Shown one piece after another: positions 21,278 through 29,991 of a DNA stretch of 64,000 nt. A program made the position numbers and the translations under genes. The stretch lies in NCBI GenBank assembly GCA_030268105.1, contig BSDZ01000030.1, positions 434,001 through 498,000 of the forward strand. Direction: 5' to 3'. Numbering within the stretch: the first letter of the stretch is position 1; the number at the start of each line of letters is the position of its first letter. The notes under the pieces are model-generated. The model was not told the DNA's origin. It was given only the letters and a program-made list of their open reading frames with translations, and ran no database searches. The stretch comes from Volvox africanus (taxonomy: Eukaryota > Chlorophyta > Chlorophyceae > Chlamydomonadales > Volvocaceae).

Positions 21278-21589
21278 ATGGCGAGTTCCAGCAACGAACC
21301 ACGAGGACCGCTAGATACTTTTGCCGAAGACCTAGGCCGCGCCGTTTTGGACGCCGCCGCTTCTGGTTTGTAATTGTTTAATTGCTTTTGCTTAGATTGC
21401 TGCACTTGTTGTGTAAGTGTACGCTCTGAGTCGCAGGTAATCTCAGCGCTCCGGCATTGCTTGCCGCGACGACTGAGACCGGCTTTCGTCCAGACCAATT
21501 GGCGACTCTCATCACCAAAACTACGGAGATCAGGACTCAGCTGGGCAAGTACTTGCTGAATTTACTGAATCTTCTCAAGAGTACTGTCT
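21278..21589 (+). CDS. predicted spliced leader peptide (A3)
   Basis: Exon 1 21278-21365 (ATG, 88 nt), intron 21366-21436 (71 nt, GTTTGTAA...TCGCAG), exon 2 21437-21589 (153 nt) before a second GT at 21590. The joined frame reads ...DLGRAVLDAAAS-G-NLSAPALLAATTETGFRPDQLATLITKTTEIR... Exon sizes are identical to A1 and A2. Function unknown; it may be an N-terminal extension of Gag or a separate small protein. Confidence 0.5.
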
Positions 21590-21676
21590 GTAGGCCCACC
21601 GAATCGCTTTGTACTCTTGCCTTTGCGATAGAAGTCGGCTTCTATTACGCAAACCTAGGGTATCGCTTCGTGCTTC

Positions 21677-22912
21677 ATGTCCGCGGAACACGACGATACG
21701 CCGCACACTAGCCTAGCTAGCCAACCCGATTTTGTTGTGGCTGCTAGAGCGCTCGATAGAGGTCTTGAGACTGTTGGCACGCGAGCCACTCAAGAGCCCC
21801 TTTTCCTTCAGACCCCTGCTCACTTAATTGTGCCGCATTCAGCAGTTAACACCAATATGGACAACACTGCTGGACCAAGGGTTCTGCCATTACCTCAAGC
21901 TCGAGGGCATGATGACATCCCTGAGGTGATGAGATTGTCCATTCCCGTTCCTAGGCTCAATATCTCGCTAACTGAAAAGACAGCAGGACATAGCATAGCC
22001 GATGCAACTCGTGCGTACGTGGGTGACGCTAAAAAGTATCTCCAGGCTGTTCATGGTGGCGATAATGATGGTATCAGGTGTCTCTTCGTTGGTAACACCC
22101 TCGAGGGCTCAGCGAAGGACTGGTATCGCGAATGGACCACCGCCCGGGGCGACTATACTTTTGACGAGATGATCGCTGCTTTGCTCGCACGGTTCGCTAC
22201 TGAGATTCAAGCACGTGATGTGGAGGCTCGTAAGGTTTTGGCAGCCGGTAGCTACCACATGCGTCGGGGTGAAAATGTACCTGCGTACCAGTCACGCTTC
22301 GAAGCACTTGTGACCCCCATTGCTGACCTCACTAAAACCGAGCGTGTCTTTTGGTTTAAGCGAGGCCTGACGAAACTTTTGGCTAAATGGTGCGCTACTG
22401 ACTTGGCTGGGGTGCCGATCAAGTCGTATGATGCCTTGGTCACTTTTGCTAAGGGTACAGAGATACGACTCCTTGCCGGTGAGGAAGAAGTCAAATCTGT
22501 CCCTCGTGCAAATGCCGTGCAAGTGCAGGATCCGCTTGGGGAAGCTGTAGCTCTCGACCAGGAACTCGGAGCGACCCGCCCCACGCCTACTGCCGCGACG
22601 CGACACAGCAACCGGCAACGCCAGGCACGCGGGGGCGCTAGCTCGGGTGTCCGCGGGTCAGGAGGAGCAGGTCCGAGCTCGGACCCGGCTAAAAACAGGA
22701 AGCGTGGTGGTGCGCCGTCGACGGCAGCCGCACAGCGTTCCGACCCCAATGCGAAGCGGACTCTCACGGACGACACGTATATGCCAAAATGGAATTGCAA
22801 TCGTTCCGAATTCGAGCGTCGAAAATTGGCCAACGTTTGTCTACGGTGTGCGGAGAGCCATTCCACGAAGGATTGCCCTCTAATGCCGCCGTTTGTACCT
22901 CAGCCGAAATAG
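21677..22912 (+). CDS. gag: Gag of GypA element A3, intact
   Basis: 411 codons from ATG at 21677 to TAG at 22910-22912. The N-terminal 85 residues are variable. The capsid-type domain lies at about 95-260 (AYVGDAKKYLQAVHGGDNDGIRCLF, NTLEGSAKDWYREWTTARG, ALLARFATE, YHMRRGENVPAYQSRFEALV, VFWFKRGLTKLLAKWCATDL). A basic, glycine/serine-rich stretch follows. The terminal zinc knuckle CLRCAESHSTKDC has spacing C-x2-C-x3-H-x4-C. The pol frame continues directly after TAG. Confidence 0.93.
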   Translation: MSAEHDDTPHTSLASQPDFVVAARALDRGLETVGTRATQEPLFLQTPAHLIVPHSAVNTNMDNTAGPRVLPLPQARGHDDIPEVMRLSIPVPRLNISLTEKTAGHSIADATRAYVGDAKKYLQAVHGGDNDGIRCLFVGNTLEGSAKDWYREWTTARGDYTFDEMIAALLARFATEIQARDVEARKVLAAGSYHMRRGENVPAYQSRFEALVTPIADLTKTERVFWFKRGLTKLLAKWCATDLAGVPIKSYDALVTFAKGTEIRLLAGEEEVKSVPRANAVQVQDPLGEAVALDQELGATRPTPTAATRHSNRQRQARGGASSGVRGSGGAGPSSDPAKNRKRGGAPSTAAAQRSDPNAKRTLTDDTYMPKWNCNRSEFERRKLANVCLRCAESHSTKDCPLMPPFVPQPK

Positions 22913-25198
22913 GGGCTTGCCCGGGTTCCTGCGGAGGGGGCACCACCCGGGATTTCTGAACTAACACGTGGTCGGTGGTCATCCTTACGGCCAGCCGTGA
23001 AGGCATTGTTGCCTTGCGTACTTGGACACATCGAGCGAGTCATTGCGCGACGCATCACGCTTGACGGACGCACGGGACTTCTCTGCTTCGATCCGTTGTG
23101 TAATTTGTTTACACCTCACCGTCCCCTGTCGTCTATCGATCTGTCTAACCACGTGGTTTTGTTCATCCCCTCGTCTCTGCGTGAGATGTCGGAACAGTTG
23201 GCCGTATACAGGAGATGTAGGCGTCAATTTCCAGGCACTGCCGCATGTGTATTACTCCCCGCTTTCTGTCGGCGCAAGGCAGAGGCATTGTTAAGGGGTA
23301 TACGGTGTGTCCACCGGTTTGAGCCGGGCACCGTTTTGTTTAATGGTGTGGATTGGGAGGGTATGCTGGCTCCGTGGCCAGGCACATCCTACTCGGTTGA
23401 CGTTTGGTACGAAGCTCCTGATGAGGGTGCCGTAGGTTACGGACCCGCCCTAAGTGCACTAACGTTATCTGCTGGGCAGTCGCTCGTAGATAACCGTGTC
23501 CCAGTGGTTCAGATCGGTTTGAATGGCCGTACTCTGAAGGCACTTGTTGACACCGGTGCCAGCGACGACTTCATCTCTGTCGCAGAGGTGAATGCCCTGG
23601 GGTTGACCCCAGAGTCGTCTGATTGTCCCCAGGTTACCCTTGCTGACGGGGGTAAGCATCCCATCGTGGGCAGGATTACCCTTAGCCTATCGATAGGCCC
23701 TTTGCATGTTGTGACCCGGCCGTACGTGCTGCAGGGCTTAGCAGAGACTGCACCGTACATAATGGGGTCTTCGACATTACGACAGTACCGCGCGCGCATC
23801 GACATGGAGACCGCAACCCTGCATATGTGCAAGGGTACTCTGTCGATTAAGGTACCTTTCCTGTCGTTCGAACATGTCACACCAAAGGAGGGCGAAACTG
23901 AGGCGGTGCCTATGGTTAATTTCGCTGTGACCGCAATGGCGGCACGAATCGAACCAGAGCTAGTCGGGCGTAAGGAGTGTAGTATCGTGGGGTATCTACG
24001 GGCAGTGTCAAAGACTGGACCACCAATGGTCATTTTCCGATCGGGCCTTTGTAGGCCGACACAACAGAGGTACAATAATTGGTATCAAGACAGATCGGAG
24101 ACTGATCCGGGTTCGATTTCCTAAAGTGACGGTTGTGATGCAGGAATTCCATCAGAAGAGGGATGATGAACATGAAGGGATCTTTCCTCCCAGGATGTGG
24201 CTCATCCAGGCCCTGGGATGTGAGGACACATCCATGAGATGGGGGATAATTGTAGTATCCTGGGGTATCTACGGGTAGTGTCAAAGATTGGACCACCGAT
24301 GGTCATCTCCGATCGGGCCTTTGTAGGCCGACACAACAGAGGTACAACAAGGAGGCCGTCCGTTTGTTACGGAAGGGTGCCCACGGACTGCTTTTGAGGC
24401 CGCGGGTGGGCTGTTGTGCCACCACCGCGCAGATTTCTGTGAATCCTGAGGTTGAGGCCCTACTGTCGCAGTATGAGGACGTCTTTAAAGATATCCCTGG
24501 TCTACCACCTATGCGTCCTGTTGATCACACAATCCCTCTCATGCCTGGAGCGCAGCCTACGGCCCAGCCAATGTACAGGTTGAGTCCATTGGAGCTGGAC
24601 GAATTAAAGCGCCAGGTGACGGATTTGCTTGTGAAGGGTATGATACGCCCCAGCACATCCCCGTATTCTGCACCGATTTTGTTTGTCAGTAAGAAGGATG
24701 GGACCTTGCGCATGTGCATCGATTACCGGGGGTTGAATGCGAGTACGGTGAAAAATCGCTACCCTTTGCCACGCGTTGACGACCTGTTGGATAAGCTGAA
24801 GGGATCGGCTTATTTTTCCTCGATTGACTTACAACAGGGCTATAATCAGATCCGCATTGCTGCCTCTGATATCCCGAAAACCGCTTTTCGGACGCCCTTC
24901 GGTCATTTCGAGTATACGGTCCTATCGTTTGGTTTGACTTATGCCCCTGCGACGTTTCAGGCGGTTATGGACCGAATGTTTAGGCCGTTTATCGACAGGT
25001 TCGTTGTTTGCTACCTGGATGACATCTTGGTTTATTCTAAGACGCGTGAGGAGCACTTGGAGCATCTTCGGCTCGTGCTCGACGTTATGAGGCGGGAGCA
25101 ATTGTTTGCTAAACGCGCCAAATGCTTTTGGGCGCAGCCTCAGGTGGAATATTTGGGCCACATTGTGTCGGCCACTGGTGTGAAGATGGACCCGCGAT
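22913..25198 (+). pseudogene. pol (A3), split by TRIM-1 and truncated
   Basis: In the gag frame after TAG (GLARVPAEGAPPG...). It includes the degenerate methyltransferase-like domain (CFDPLCNLF, VVLFIPSSLREM), protease LVDTGASDDFIS, the TRIM-1 insertion at 23978-24349, then RT up to YLDDILVYS and VKMDPR at 25198. Removing TRIM-1 plus one AGGAG restores the frame, so the insertion and the 3' truncation are the only defects I see. Confidence 0.9.
23978..24349 (+). mobile_element. TRIM-1: 372-bp miniature LTR retrotransposon, TSD AGGAG
   Basis: A complete non-autonomous element. LTR 23978-24077 (100 bp, TGTAGTATC...GGTACAATA), then a PBS-like TTGGTATCAAGACAG from 24079, an internal region of about 170 bp with no coding capacity, a polypurine tract GATGGGGGATAAT ending at 24250, and LTR 24251-24349 (99 bp, ...GGTACAACA). 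AGGAG occurs on both sides (23973-23977, 24350-24354), and A1 has the uninterrupted sequence. LTR end, PBS and PPT resemble GypA, so GypA or GypB proteins could mobilise it. The two LTRs differ by a few changes including one T. Confidence 0.93.
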
Positions 25199-26402
25199 GT
25201 ATCCTTCCTTCCTCGCACCTATCACGCTCGTGATACCGATGTGCAGTACAAATCACACTGGATCCCGATCCTTAGTGTGAGTACTATCAGAGCACTCTCC
25301 TGAATATCGCGTAATTCGTGATGTTAATGGATGCAACGTATGCAAGATGCAAAGGTGATATTTGGTTGCCAACCAACCATCGCGATCATCGCATTTCCGC
25401 ATACGCATCTGGTTTATGCTACGGATGGTGCAATAACATTTGAAATATTATTACTTGATATGTTGTGCCGTGATGGTCTCGTGCATCGATACCGGCCTCG
25501 AGTCAAACATGTTGACCGACAGCGTGATGTCACAAGTAATGATGCGAAATGCTATTTTAGCTAGATATACACGAATATATCATGCTAGTATGCTCACATC
25601 ATGATTATGCATGCTTTGGTAAACTTAAGCCTACTTCGGCATGGGCGGTGATCGAACCGGCGTACAACACCATCCTCGCGCATACGATACTCGTGATATG
25701 GATATGCGGTACAACTCGCACCAGATCGCCGATCCCCAAGTGTGATAATCCCTAACGCGTATCGCAGATATCCGTGTCTAACATCATTAAGCCTTCACGG
25801 CATTCACGTGATGCAAATGGCCGAATATCAATATTCGGATGCCGACCACCCGCCACTGTGACTTCCACACTCCTCACACTCGCGCACTGTCTATGCTGGC
25901 AATGGAGTAATAATATAGCGGATATTATTACTTAAGAGATCATGTCATTATTATGCCTCATGCCCTCGTTCCTGTAGATGAGTCAAACGTTTGCTTGGCT
26001 GGCGCATTCGTGATGCAGCTGTGGCTTGCTAGGCGAGGAGTCGCAATGCATGGATTTCACGGCGCATAACTAGTTCAATATATTAATGCAAATATATGTG
26101 CTGCTAGAAATGCACTTATTCCGTTGCTTATCGCCTTGTAAAGCCGCATCGCCCCAGGCATCGGTGATAATCAAACTGGTATACAATGTTGTACGTGGGT
26201 TCAATCACCGTTCGCACTAATGAAGGCCGCGACGCATTCAAGCATTGTGAAGCATAATACAATCATTTTAGCATGATATTCTCGAGTATATATGGTTAAT
26301 CAGACATACTGCATTACCATCTACGATATCGCGCTGTCGGTCAACATGTTTGACTCGATGCTGATAATTAATGCGCGATCTATCCATTGGCATATTATAT
26401 CA
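25199..26402. repeat. partial array unit (unit 0): solo GypB-type LTR, LTR-D part, GypB LTR fragment
   Basis: Matches the right part of the 9.87-kb unit. It has a solo GypB-type LTR (minus, 25199-25669, missing its first three bases and 9 bp near 25352), the second part of LTR-D (25670-26186) and the first 216 bp of a plus-strand GypB LTR (26187-26402). The left junction cuts A3's pol. Confidence 0.88.
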
Positions 26403-26588
26403 AAGGTAAGTGTCTCTGTTTCATCGGGCACATGCTCATGTTCAGGTATGTGGCTTTCCTATGTATGGTTGTAGGTTGTATGGTGGTGGACCTTTGATGA
26501 TGGGCTGAGAGACAGACGGCTATTGGACACCATTGCGCATATCGCTGGGTAATGTACCTCATGACATGGACCGCCTTCACAAGTAGAA

Positions 26589-26620
26589 TGTGTGTGCGCG
26601 CGCGCACGCGCGTGTGTGCA
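26589..26620. repeat. alternating purine-pyrimidine tract (TG/CG)
   Basis: 32 bases strictly alternating between pyrimidine and purine (TGTGTGTG, then a CG run, ACGCGCG, TGTGTGCA), ending 37 bases from the tRNA 3' end. Such tracts can adopt Z-DNA. Repeated at 36462-36493 and about 46334-46365. Confidence 0.85.
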
Positions 26621-26657
26621 TGGTGGTGCGTGTCTGTGTGTGCGTTGGGCTAATAGG

Positions 26658-26771
26658 TGGCCCCTATCGGGATCGAACCGATGACCTTGGCGTGCCCACC
26701 GTGTTCGAGGTTTCCTCACCAGTCTCCTGTCCGTATTAGCACCACGCTCTAACCAGCTGAGCTAAGGGGCC
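26658..26771 (-). tRNA. tRNA-Ile (anticodon AAU) with 40-nt intron, copy 1
   Basis: The minus strand gives a 114-nt gene. Acceptor GGCCCCT (26771-26765) pairs with AGGGGCC (26665-26659), with discriminator A at 26658. The D arm contains TAGCTCAGCTGG and the T arm GGTTCGATCCC. The anticodon loop CTAATA is followed by a 40-nt intron at the canonical position after base 37, then ACGCC resumes the stem. The mature length of 74 is normal for Ile. No CCA is encoded, as expected in a nucleus. No run of four T's occurs downstream within about 250 bases on the transcribed strand, so Pol III termination is unclear. Confidence 0.92.
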
Positions 26772-27261
26772 TCCGCTCGTATGTGTGCATTCCGCACCCG
26801 AACACATCCCAATCATGTCTGAGTCCCAGCTGTACCTCAGCCACGTATGTAGCATGCGTATCTATGCAGTTCAAGAAGGCCTGCTCCTCAGCAGGGAGGG
26901 CTGCTGCCATGAGTTGGAGAGAATGGATGGGTCAACATGGAGGATTGCCATTTCTAATGGCGGATCTGTGGCCACATTGACCAAATCACAGCAGTGACAA
27001 CAATCAGAGTAGTGGCCCGTGAGCTGACCACCAGGAGCAGGGTTGGCTGCACCATTGATCCGCTAGATTCTGCTGCTGAATGCCAGTGGGGAGCACACAG
27101 CCCATCAACGACATGTTTGTTGGGTTGGAGCTTCGTGCTGTGCTGAAAGCGTTCTGGTTGCAAATGGATGAGGGGCCTCTGCTTTTGAAAGCTTGATGAG
27201 GGGGCCGTTGTCTGCTCCTTGGGTCTTGCTGTCCACCAGGGCTAAATGGAGTGCATGGCAC

Positions 27262-27480
27262 TGTTGTATCGCTCCTTCGTCAATCATGCACTTTTCTGCA
27301 CGTCTGGGTGTTAGATACTCGTGCCGGAGTGCTTGTGGAACGGCAAAGCACTCAAGTGCGTCAATATGGACAGTGGAAGACTTAGGAACGACGAAGGATC
27401 CAACTTATAATCATTGATTGGCGAAAGCGATATGTTCGGCCATCAGAGCAGATGACAGGCTGTCATCATACGGCTGATTG
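27262..27480 (-). repeat. LTR-D (solo), first part in unit 1; TSD GGCAC
   Basis: A solo LTR of a family related to GypB: TGTTGTATCGCTCC... at the left end, ...TATACAACA at the right end. In the inverted copy (59955-61295) it is whole apart from one nested LTR and is flanked by GTGCC on both sides, the complement of GGCAC at 27257-27261 here. In unit 1 it is broken by A1 (after 27480), resumes at 34929, is broken by a solo GypB-type LTR (35059-35542), and resumes to 36059 where a GypB LTR starts. It carries CCGAATA-TCAA-TATTCGG and GTAATAATAT-AGCGG-ATATTATTAC. Confidence 0.88.
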
Positions 27481-28295
27481 TGTTGTGCTACGGTTCATTT
27501 CCCGCCGACGCGTAGGTCGACACGATCCTACAAGGCGAAGTGCTTTTGTGATGAACGCATTACATATGAATGAATCTGCATGATATAAATGTATTCGCAT
27601 ACATTTATATATGCATCTGGCATGTTGTCATTATCCATCGCGACATCGCATCATGGCAAATCCGCCTAGCATGCATGAATGACTGAATCATTGAAGTGCG
27701 CATTATGCTCGTGCTACGAAACGATAAGTAATATTATCTGATATAATATTACTTCATTTAAGCACACGTTGAGAGCGCCGCGATACATGCCCTGCAACCG
27801 GATATCGTTATCCGGACCCTTGCATCATGCGAATGCCGGAAAGGCTTATACGTTGTTACGAGTAGACATCGCCCATACGCAGTAGGGTTGTCACATCTAG
27901 GATCGGCCTCCTAATGTGAATCGTACGGCACTGCGATGCTGCGAGTATAACAGATGCGAGGACGGCTAAGCTAGACAAGACATTCGATACCGGAGAACAC
28001 TTGTGTGTTCTACATTACTATTACTATACGATATTCTACTTAGCCCGAGCTAAGCCTGAACTTCGCTAATCACCGCCGCGTGATGATTGCTTGCTTCCGG
28101 CGCTGACGGCGATTTCGTCCATTGCATCATTCCGATCTGTAAGACCGTAAGTTATATCTCTCTTCGTCTTGAAGTCTTCCGCTGTCTCTGTTTGCTCTCG
28201 CTTGCCTTGCTATACTTGCAAGTGCTCGCGCATCGGTGTCGATAGTCTCCAGACGTGCAGATACTTATGAGCAAACGCGAACGAGAGGTACAACA
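27481..28295 (+). repeat. GypA LTR (5' LTR of A1)
   Basis: 815 bp, TGTTGTGC...GGTACAACA. Hairpin sites: 27726-27754 (AAGTAATATTAT, 5-nt loop, ATAATATTACTT) and 27798-27815 (CCGGATA-TCGT-TATCCGG), then GAACAC-TTGT-GTGTTC near 27995 and CTTAGC-CCGA-GCTAAG near 28040. It starts with a B-box-like ACGGTTCATTTCCCG. Confidence 0.96.
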
Positions 28296-28362
28296 ATTTG
28301 GTATCGAGACAGGTTCGTTGCCTAACTGTCTCTCTCTGCCTAATCGGAAGTAGGTTCTCTCT

Positions 28363-28674
28363 ATGGCGAGTTCCAGCGACGAACCACGAGGACCGCTAGA
28401 TACTTTTGCCGAAGACTTAGGCCGCGCCGTTTTGGACGCCGCCGCTTCCGGTTTGTAATTGTTTAATTGCTTTTGCTTAGATTGCTGCACTTGTTGTGTA
28501 AGTGTACGCTCTGAGTCGCAGGTAATCTCAGTGCACCGGCATTGCTTGCCACGGCGACTGAGACCGGCGTTCGTCCGGACCAGTTGGCGACTCTCATTGC
28601 CCAAACTACGGAGATCAGGACTCAGCTGGGCAATTACTTGCTGAGTTTGCTGAATCTTCTCAAGAGTATTGTCG
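28363..28674 (+). CDS. predicted spliced leader peptide (A1)
   Basis: Exon 1 28363-28450 begins 68 bases inside the LTR (ATGGCGAGTTCC...) and encodes 29 residues ending DLGRAVLDAAAS. The 71-nt intron 28451-28521 has GT...CAG ends. Exon 2 28522-28674 continues the frame with NLSAPALLATATETGVRPDQLATLIAQ... and ends at VG before GTAGGC. Beyond this GT, similarity with B1 is lost, suggesting a second intron towards gag, whose acceptor I could not fix in a consistent phase. Read unspliced, exon 1 stops after 31 codons. Confidence 0.55.
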
Positions 28675-28761
28675 GTAGGCTCACCGAATCGCTTTGTACT
28701 CTTGCCTTTGCGATAGAAGTCGGCTTCTATTACGCAAACCTAGGGTATCGTTTCGTGCTTC

Positions 28762-29991
28762 ATGTCCGCGGAACACGACGATACGCCGCACACTAGCCTA
28801 GCTAGCCAACCCGATTTTGTTGTGGCTGCTAGAGCACCGGATAGAGGTCTTGAGACTGTTGGCGCACGAGCCACTCAAGAGCCCCTTTTCCTTCAGACCC
28901 CTGCTCACTTAATTGTGCCGCATTCAGCAGTTAATACGAATATGGACAACACTGCTGGACCAAGGGTTCTGCCATTACCTCAAGCTCGAGGGCATGATGA
29001 CATCCCTGAGGTGATGAGATTGTCGATTCCCGTTCCTAGGCTCAATATTTCGCTGACCGACAAGACACCAGGGCATAGCATAGCCGATGCAACTCGTGCG
29101 TACGTGGGTGACGCTAAAAAGTATCTCCAGGCTGTTCATGGTGGCGATAATGACGGTATCAGGTGTCTCTTCGTTGGTAACACCCTCGAGGGCGCAGCGA
29201 AGGACTGGTATCGCAATTGGACCAACGCCCGGGGCAGCTATACTTTTGACGAGTTGGTCGCCGCTTTGCTCGCACGATTCGCTACTGAGGTTCAAGCACG
29301 CGATGTGGAAGCTCGTAACGTTTTGGCAGCCGGTAGCTACCACATGCGTCGGGATGAAAATGTACCTGCGTACCAGTCACGCTTCGAAGCACTTGTGAAT
29401 CCCATTGCTGACATCACTGAATCTGAGCGTGTCTTTTGGTTTAGGCGAGGCCTAACGAAACTTTTGGCTAAATGGTGCGCCACTGATTTGGTTGGAGCGC
29501 AGATCAAGTCGTATGATGCCTTGGTCACTTTTGCTAAGGGCGCGAAGATACGACTCCTTGCCGGCGAGGAAGAAGTCAAGTCTGCCCCTCGTGCAAATGC
29601 CGTGCAAGTGCAGGATCCGCTTGGGGAAGCTGTAGCTCTCGACCTCGGCGCGACCCGCCCCACGCCTACTGCCGCGACGCGACGCAGCAACGGGCAACGC
29701 AAGGCGCGCGGGGGCGCTAGCTCGGGTGTCCGTGGTACAGGAGGAGCAGGTCCGAGCTCGGACCCAGCTAGGAACAGGAAGCGTGGTGGTGCGCCGTCGT
29801 CGGCAGCCGCACAGCGTTCCGACCCCAACGCGAAGCGTACTCGTACGGACGACACATTTATGCCAAAATGGAATTGCAATCGTTCCGAATTCGAGCGTCG
29901 AAAATTGGCCAACGTTTGTCTACGGTGTGCGGAGAACCATTCCACGAAGGATTGCCCTCTAATGCCGCCGTTTGTACCTCAGCCGAAATAG
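28762..29991 (+). CDS. gag: Gag of GypA element A1
   Basis: 409 residues from ATG at 28762 to TAG at 29989-29991. Capsid-type retrotransposon-gag domain at about 95-260: AYVGDAKKYLQAVHGG, LEGAAKDWYRNWTNARG, FDELVAALLARFATE, NVPAYQSRFEALV, VFWFRRGLTKLLAKWC. Residues about 290-370 are basic and low-complexity (RKARGGASSGVRG, RKRGGAPSS). The zinc knuckle CLRCAENHSTKDC has C-x2-C-x3-H-x4-C, one residue shorter than the canonical C-x2-C-x4-H-x4-C. It should assemble the particle and package RNA. Pol follows in the same frame after UAG-GGG. Confidence 0.95.
   Translation: MSAEHDDTPHTSLASQPDFVVAARAPDRGLETVGARATQEPLFLQTPAHLIVPHSAVNTNMDNTAGPRVLPLPQARGHDDIPEVMRLSIPVPRLNISLTDKTPGHSIADATRAYVGDAKKYLQAVHGGDNDGIRCLFVGNTLEGAAKDWYRNWTNARGSYTFDELVAALLARFATEVQARDVEARNVLAAGSYHMRRDENVPAYQSRFEALVNPIADITESERVFWFRRGLTKLLAKWCATDLVGAQIKSYDALVTFAKGAKIRLLAGEEEVKSAPRANAVQVQDPLGEAVALDLGATRPTPTAATRRSNGQRKARGGASSGVRGTGGAGPSSDPARNRKRGGAPSSAAAQRSDPNAKRTRTDDTFMPKWNCNRSEFERRKLANVCLRCAENHSTKDCPLMPPFVPQPK

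Larger units (their letters stand above)
20381..25198 (+). mobile_element. GypA element A3, 3'-truncated, carrying TRIM-1
   Basis: Plus strand: LTR 20381-21210, PBS, spliced leader, intact gag, UAG, pol. Pol is split by TRIM-1 and ends at 25198 after GVKMDPR in the RT/RNase H connection, where GypB-type LTR sequence starts. It sits in B1's pol. RNase H, integrase, chromodomain and 3' LTR are absent, so no TSD can be checked. It is close to A1/A2 at nucleotide level. Confidence 0.9.
26403..27261. other. host-derived segment S of unit 1 (non-LTR DNA around the tRNA)
   Basis: The only sequence here that is not an obvious transposon. It holds the tRNA-Ile gene, a 32-base strictly alternating purine-pyrimidine run (26589-26620) and about 490 bp beyond the tRNA without a convincing gene. 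Small open frames on both strands (e.g. 26785-26997 plus, 27105-27287 minus) show no domain I recognise. AAAGGTAAGTG at the left edge resembles a splice donor. GGCAC at 27257-27261 is the target duplication of LTR-D. Copies: 36276-37134 and 46148-47006; a partial inverted copy flanks 59955-61295. Confidence 0.7.

Noticed and set aside
26785..26997. Small ORFs in host segment S as protein genes
   Set aside because: Short, overlapping on several frames, no recognisable domain, and conserved only because the units are recent duplicates.
28542..28796. 84-codon ORF overlapping gag as a stand-alone conserved gene (also at 643, 3202, 21457, 38415)
   Set aside because: It has only a TTG start, and its conserved part matches B1 only up to a GT splice-like site; it is better read as exon 2 of the leader plus intron sequence.
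29337..29945. Long minus-strand ORF of about 200 codons opposite gag (also 22252-22866, 39210-39818)
   Set aside because: Mirror of the low-complexity GC-rich Gag coding sequence; no domain, and decays with gag in broken copies.
29989..29991. UAG as a sense codon in a reassigned genetic code
   Set aside because: No other in-frame UAG or UAA occurs in about 1750 codons of A1 gag-pol or in C1, so UAG is a stop in ordinary positions.
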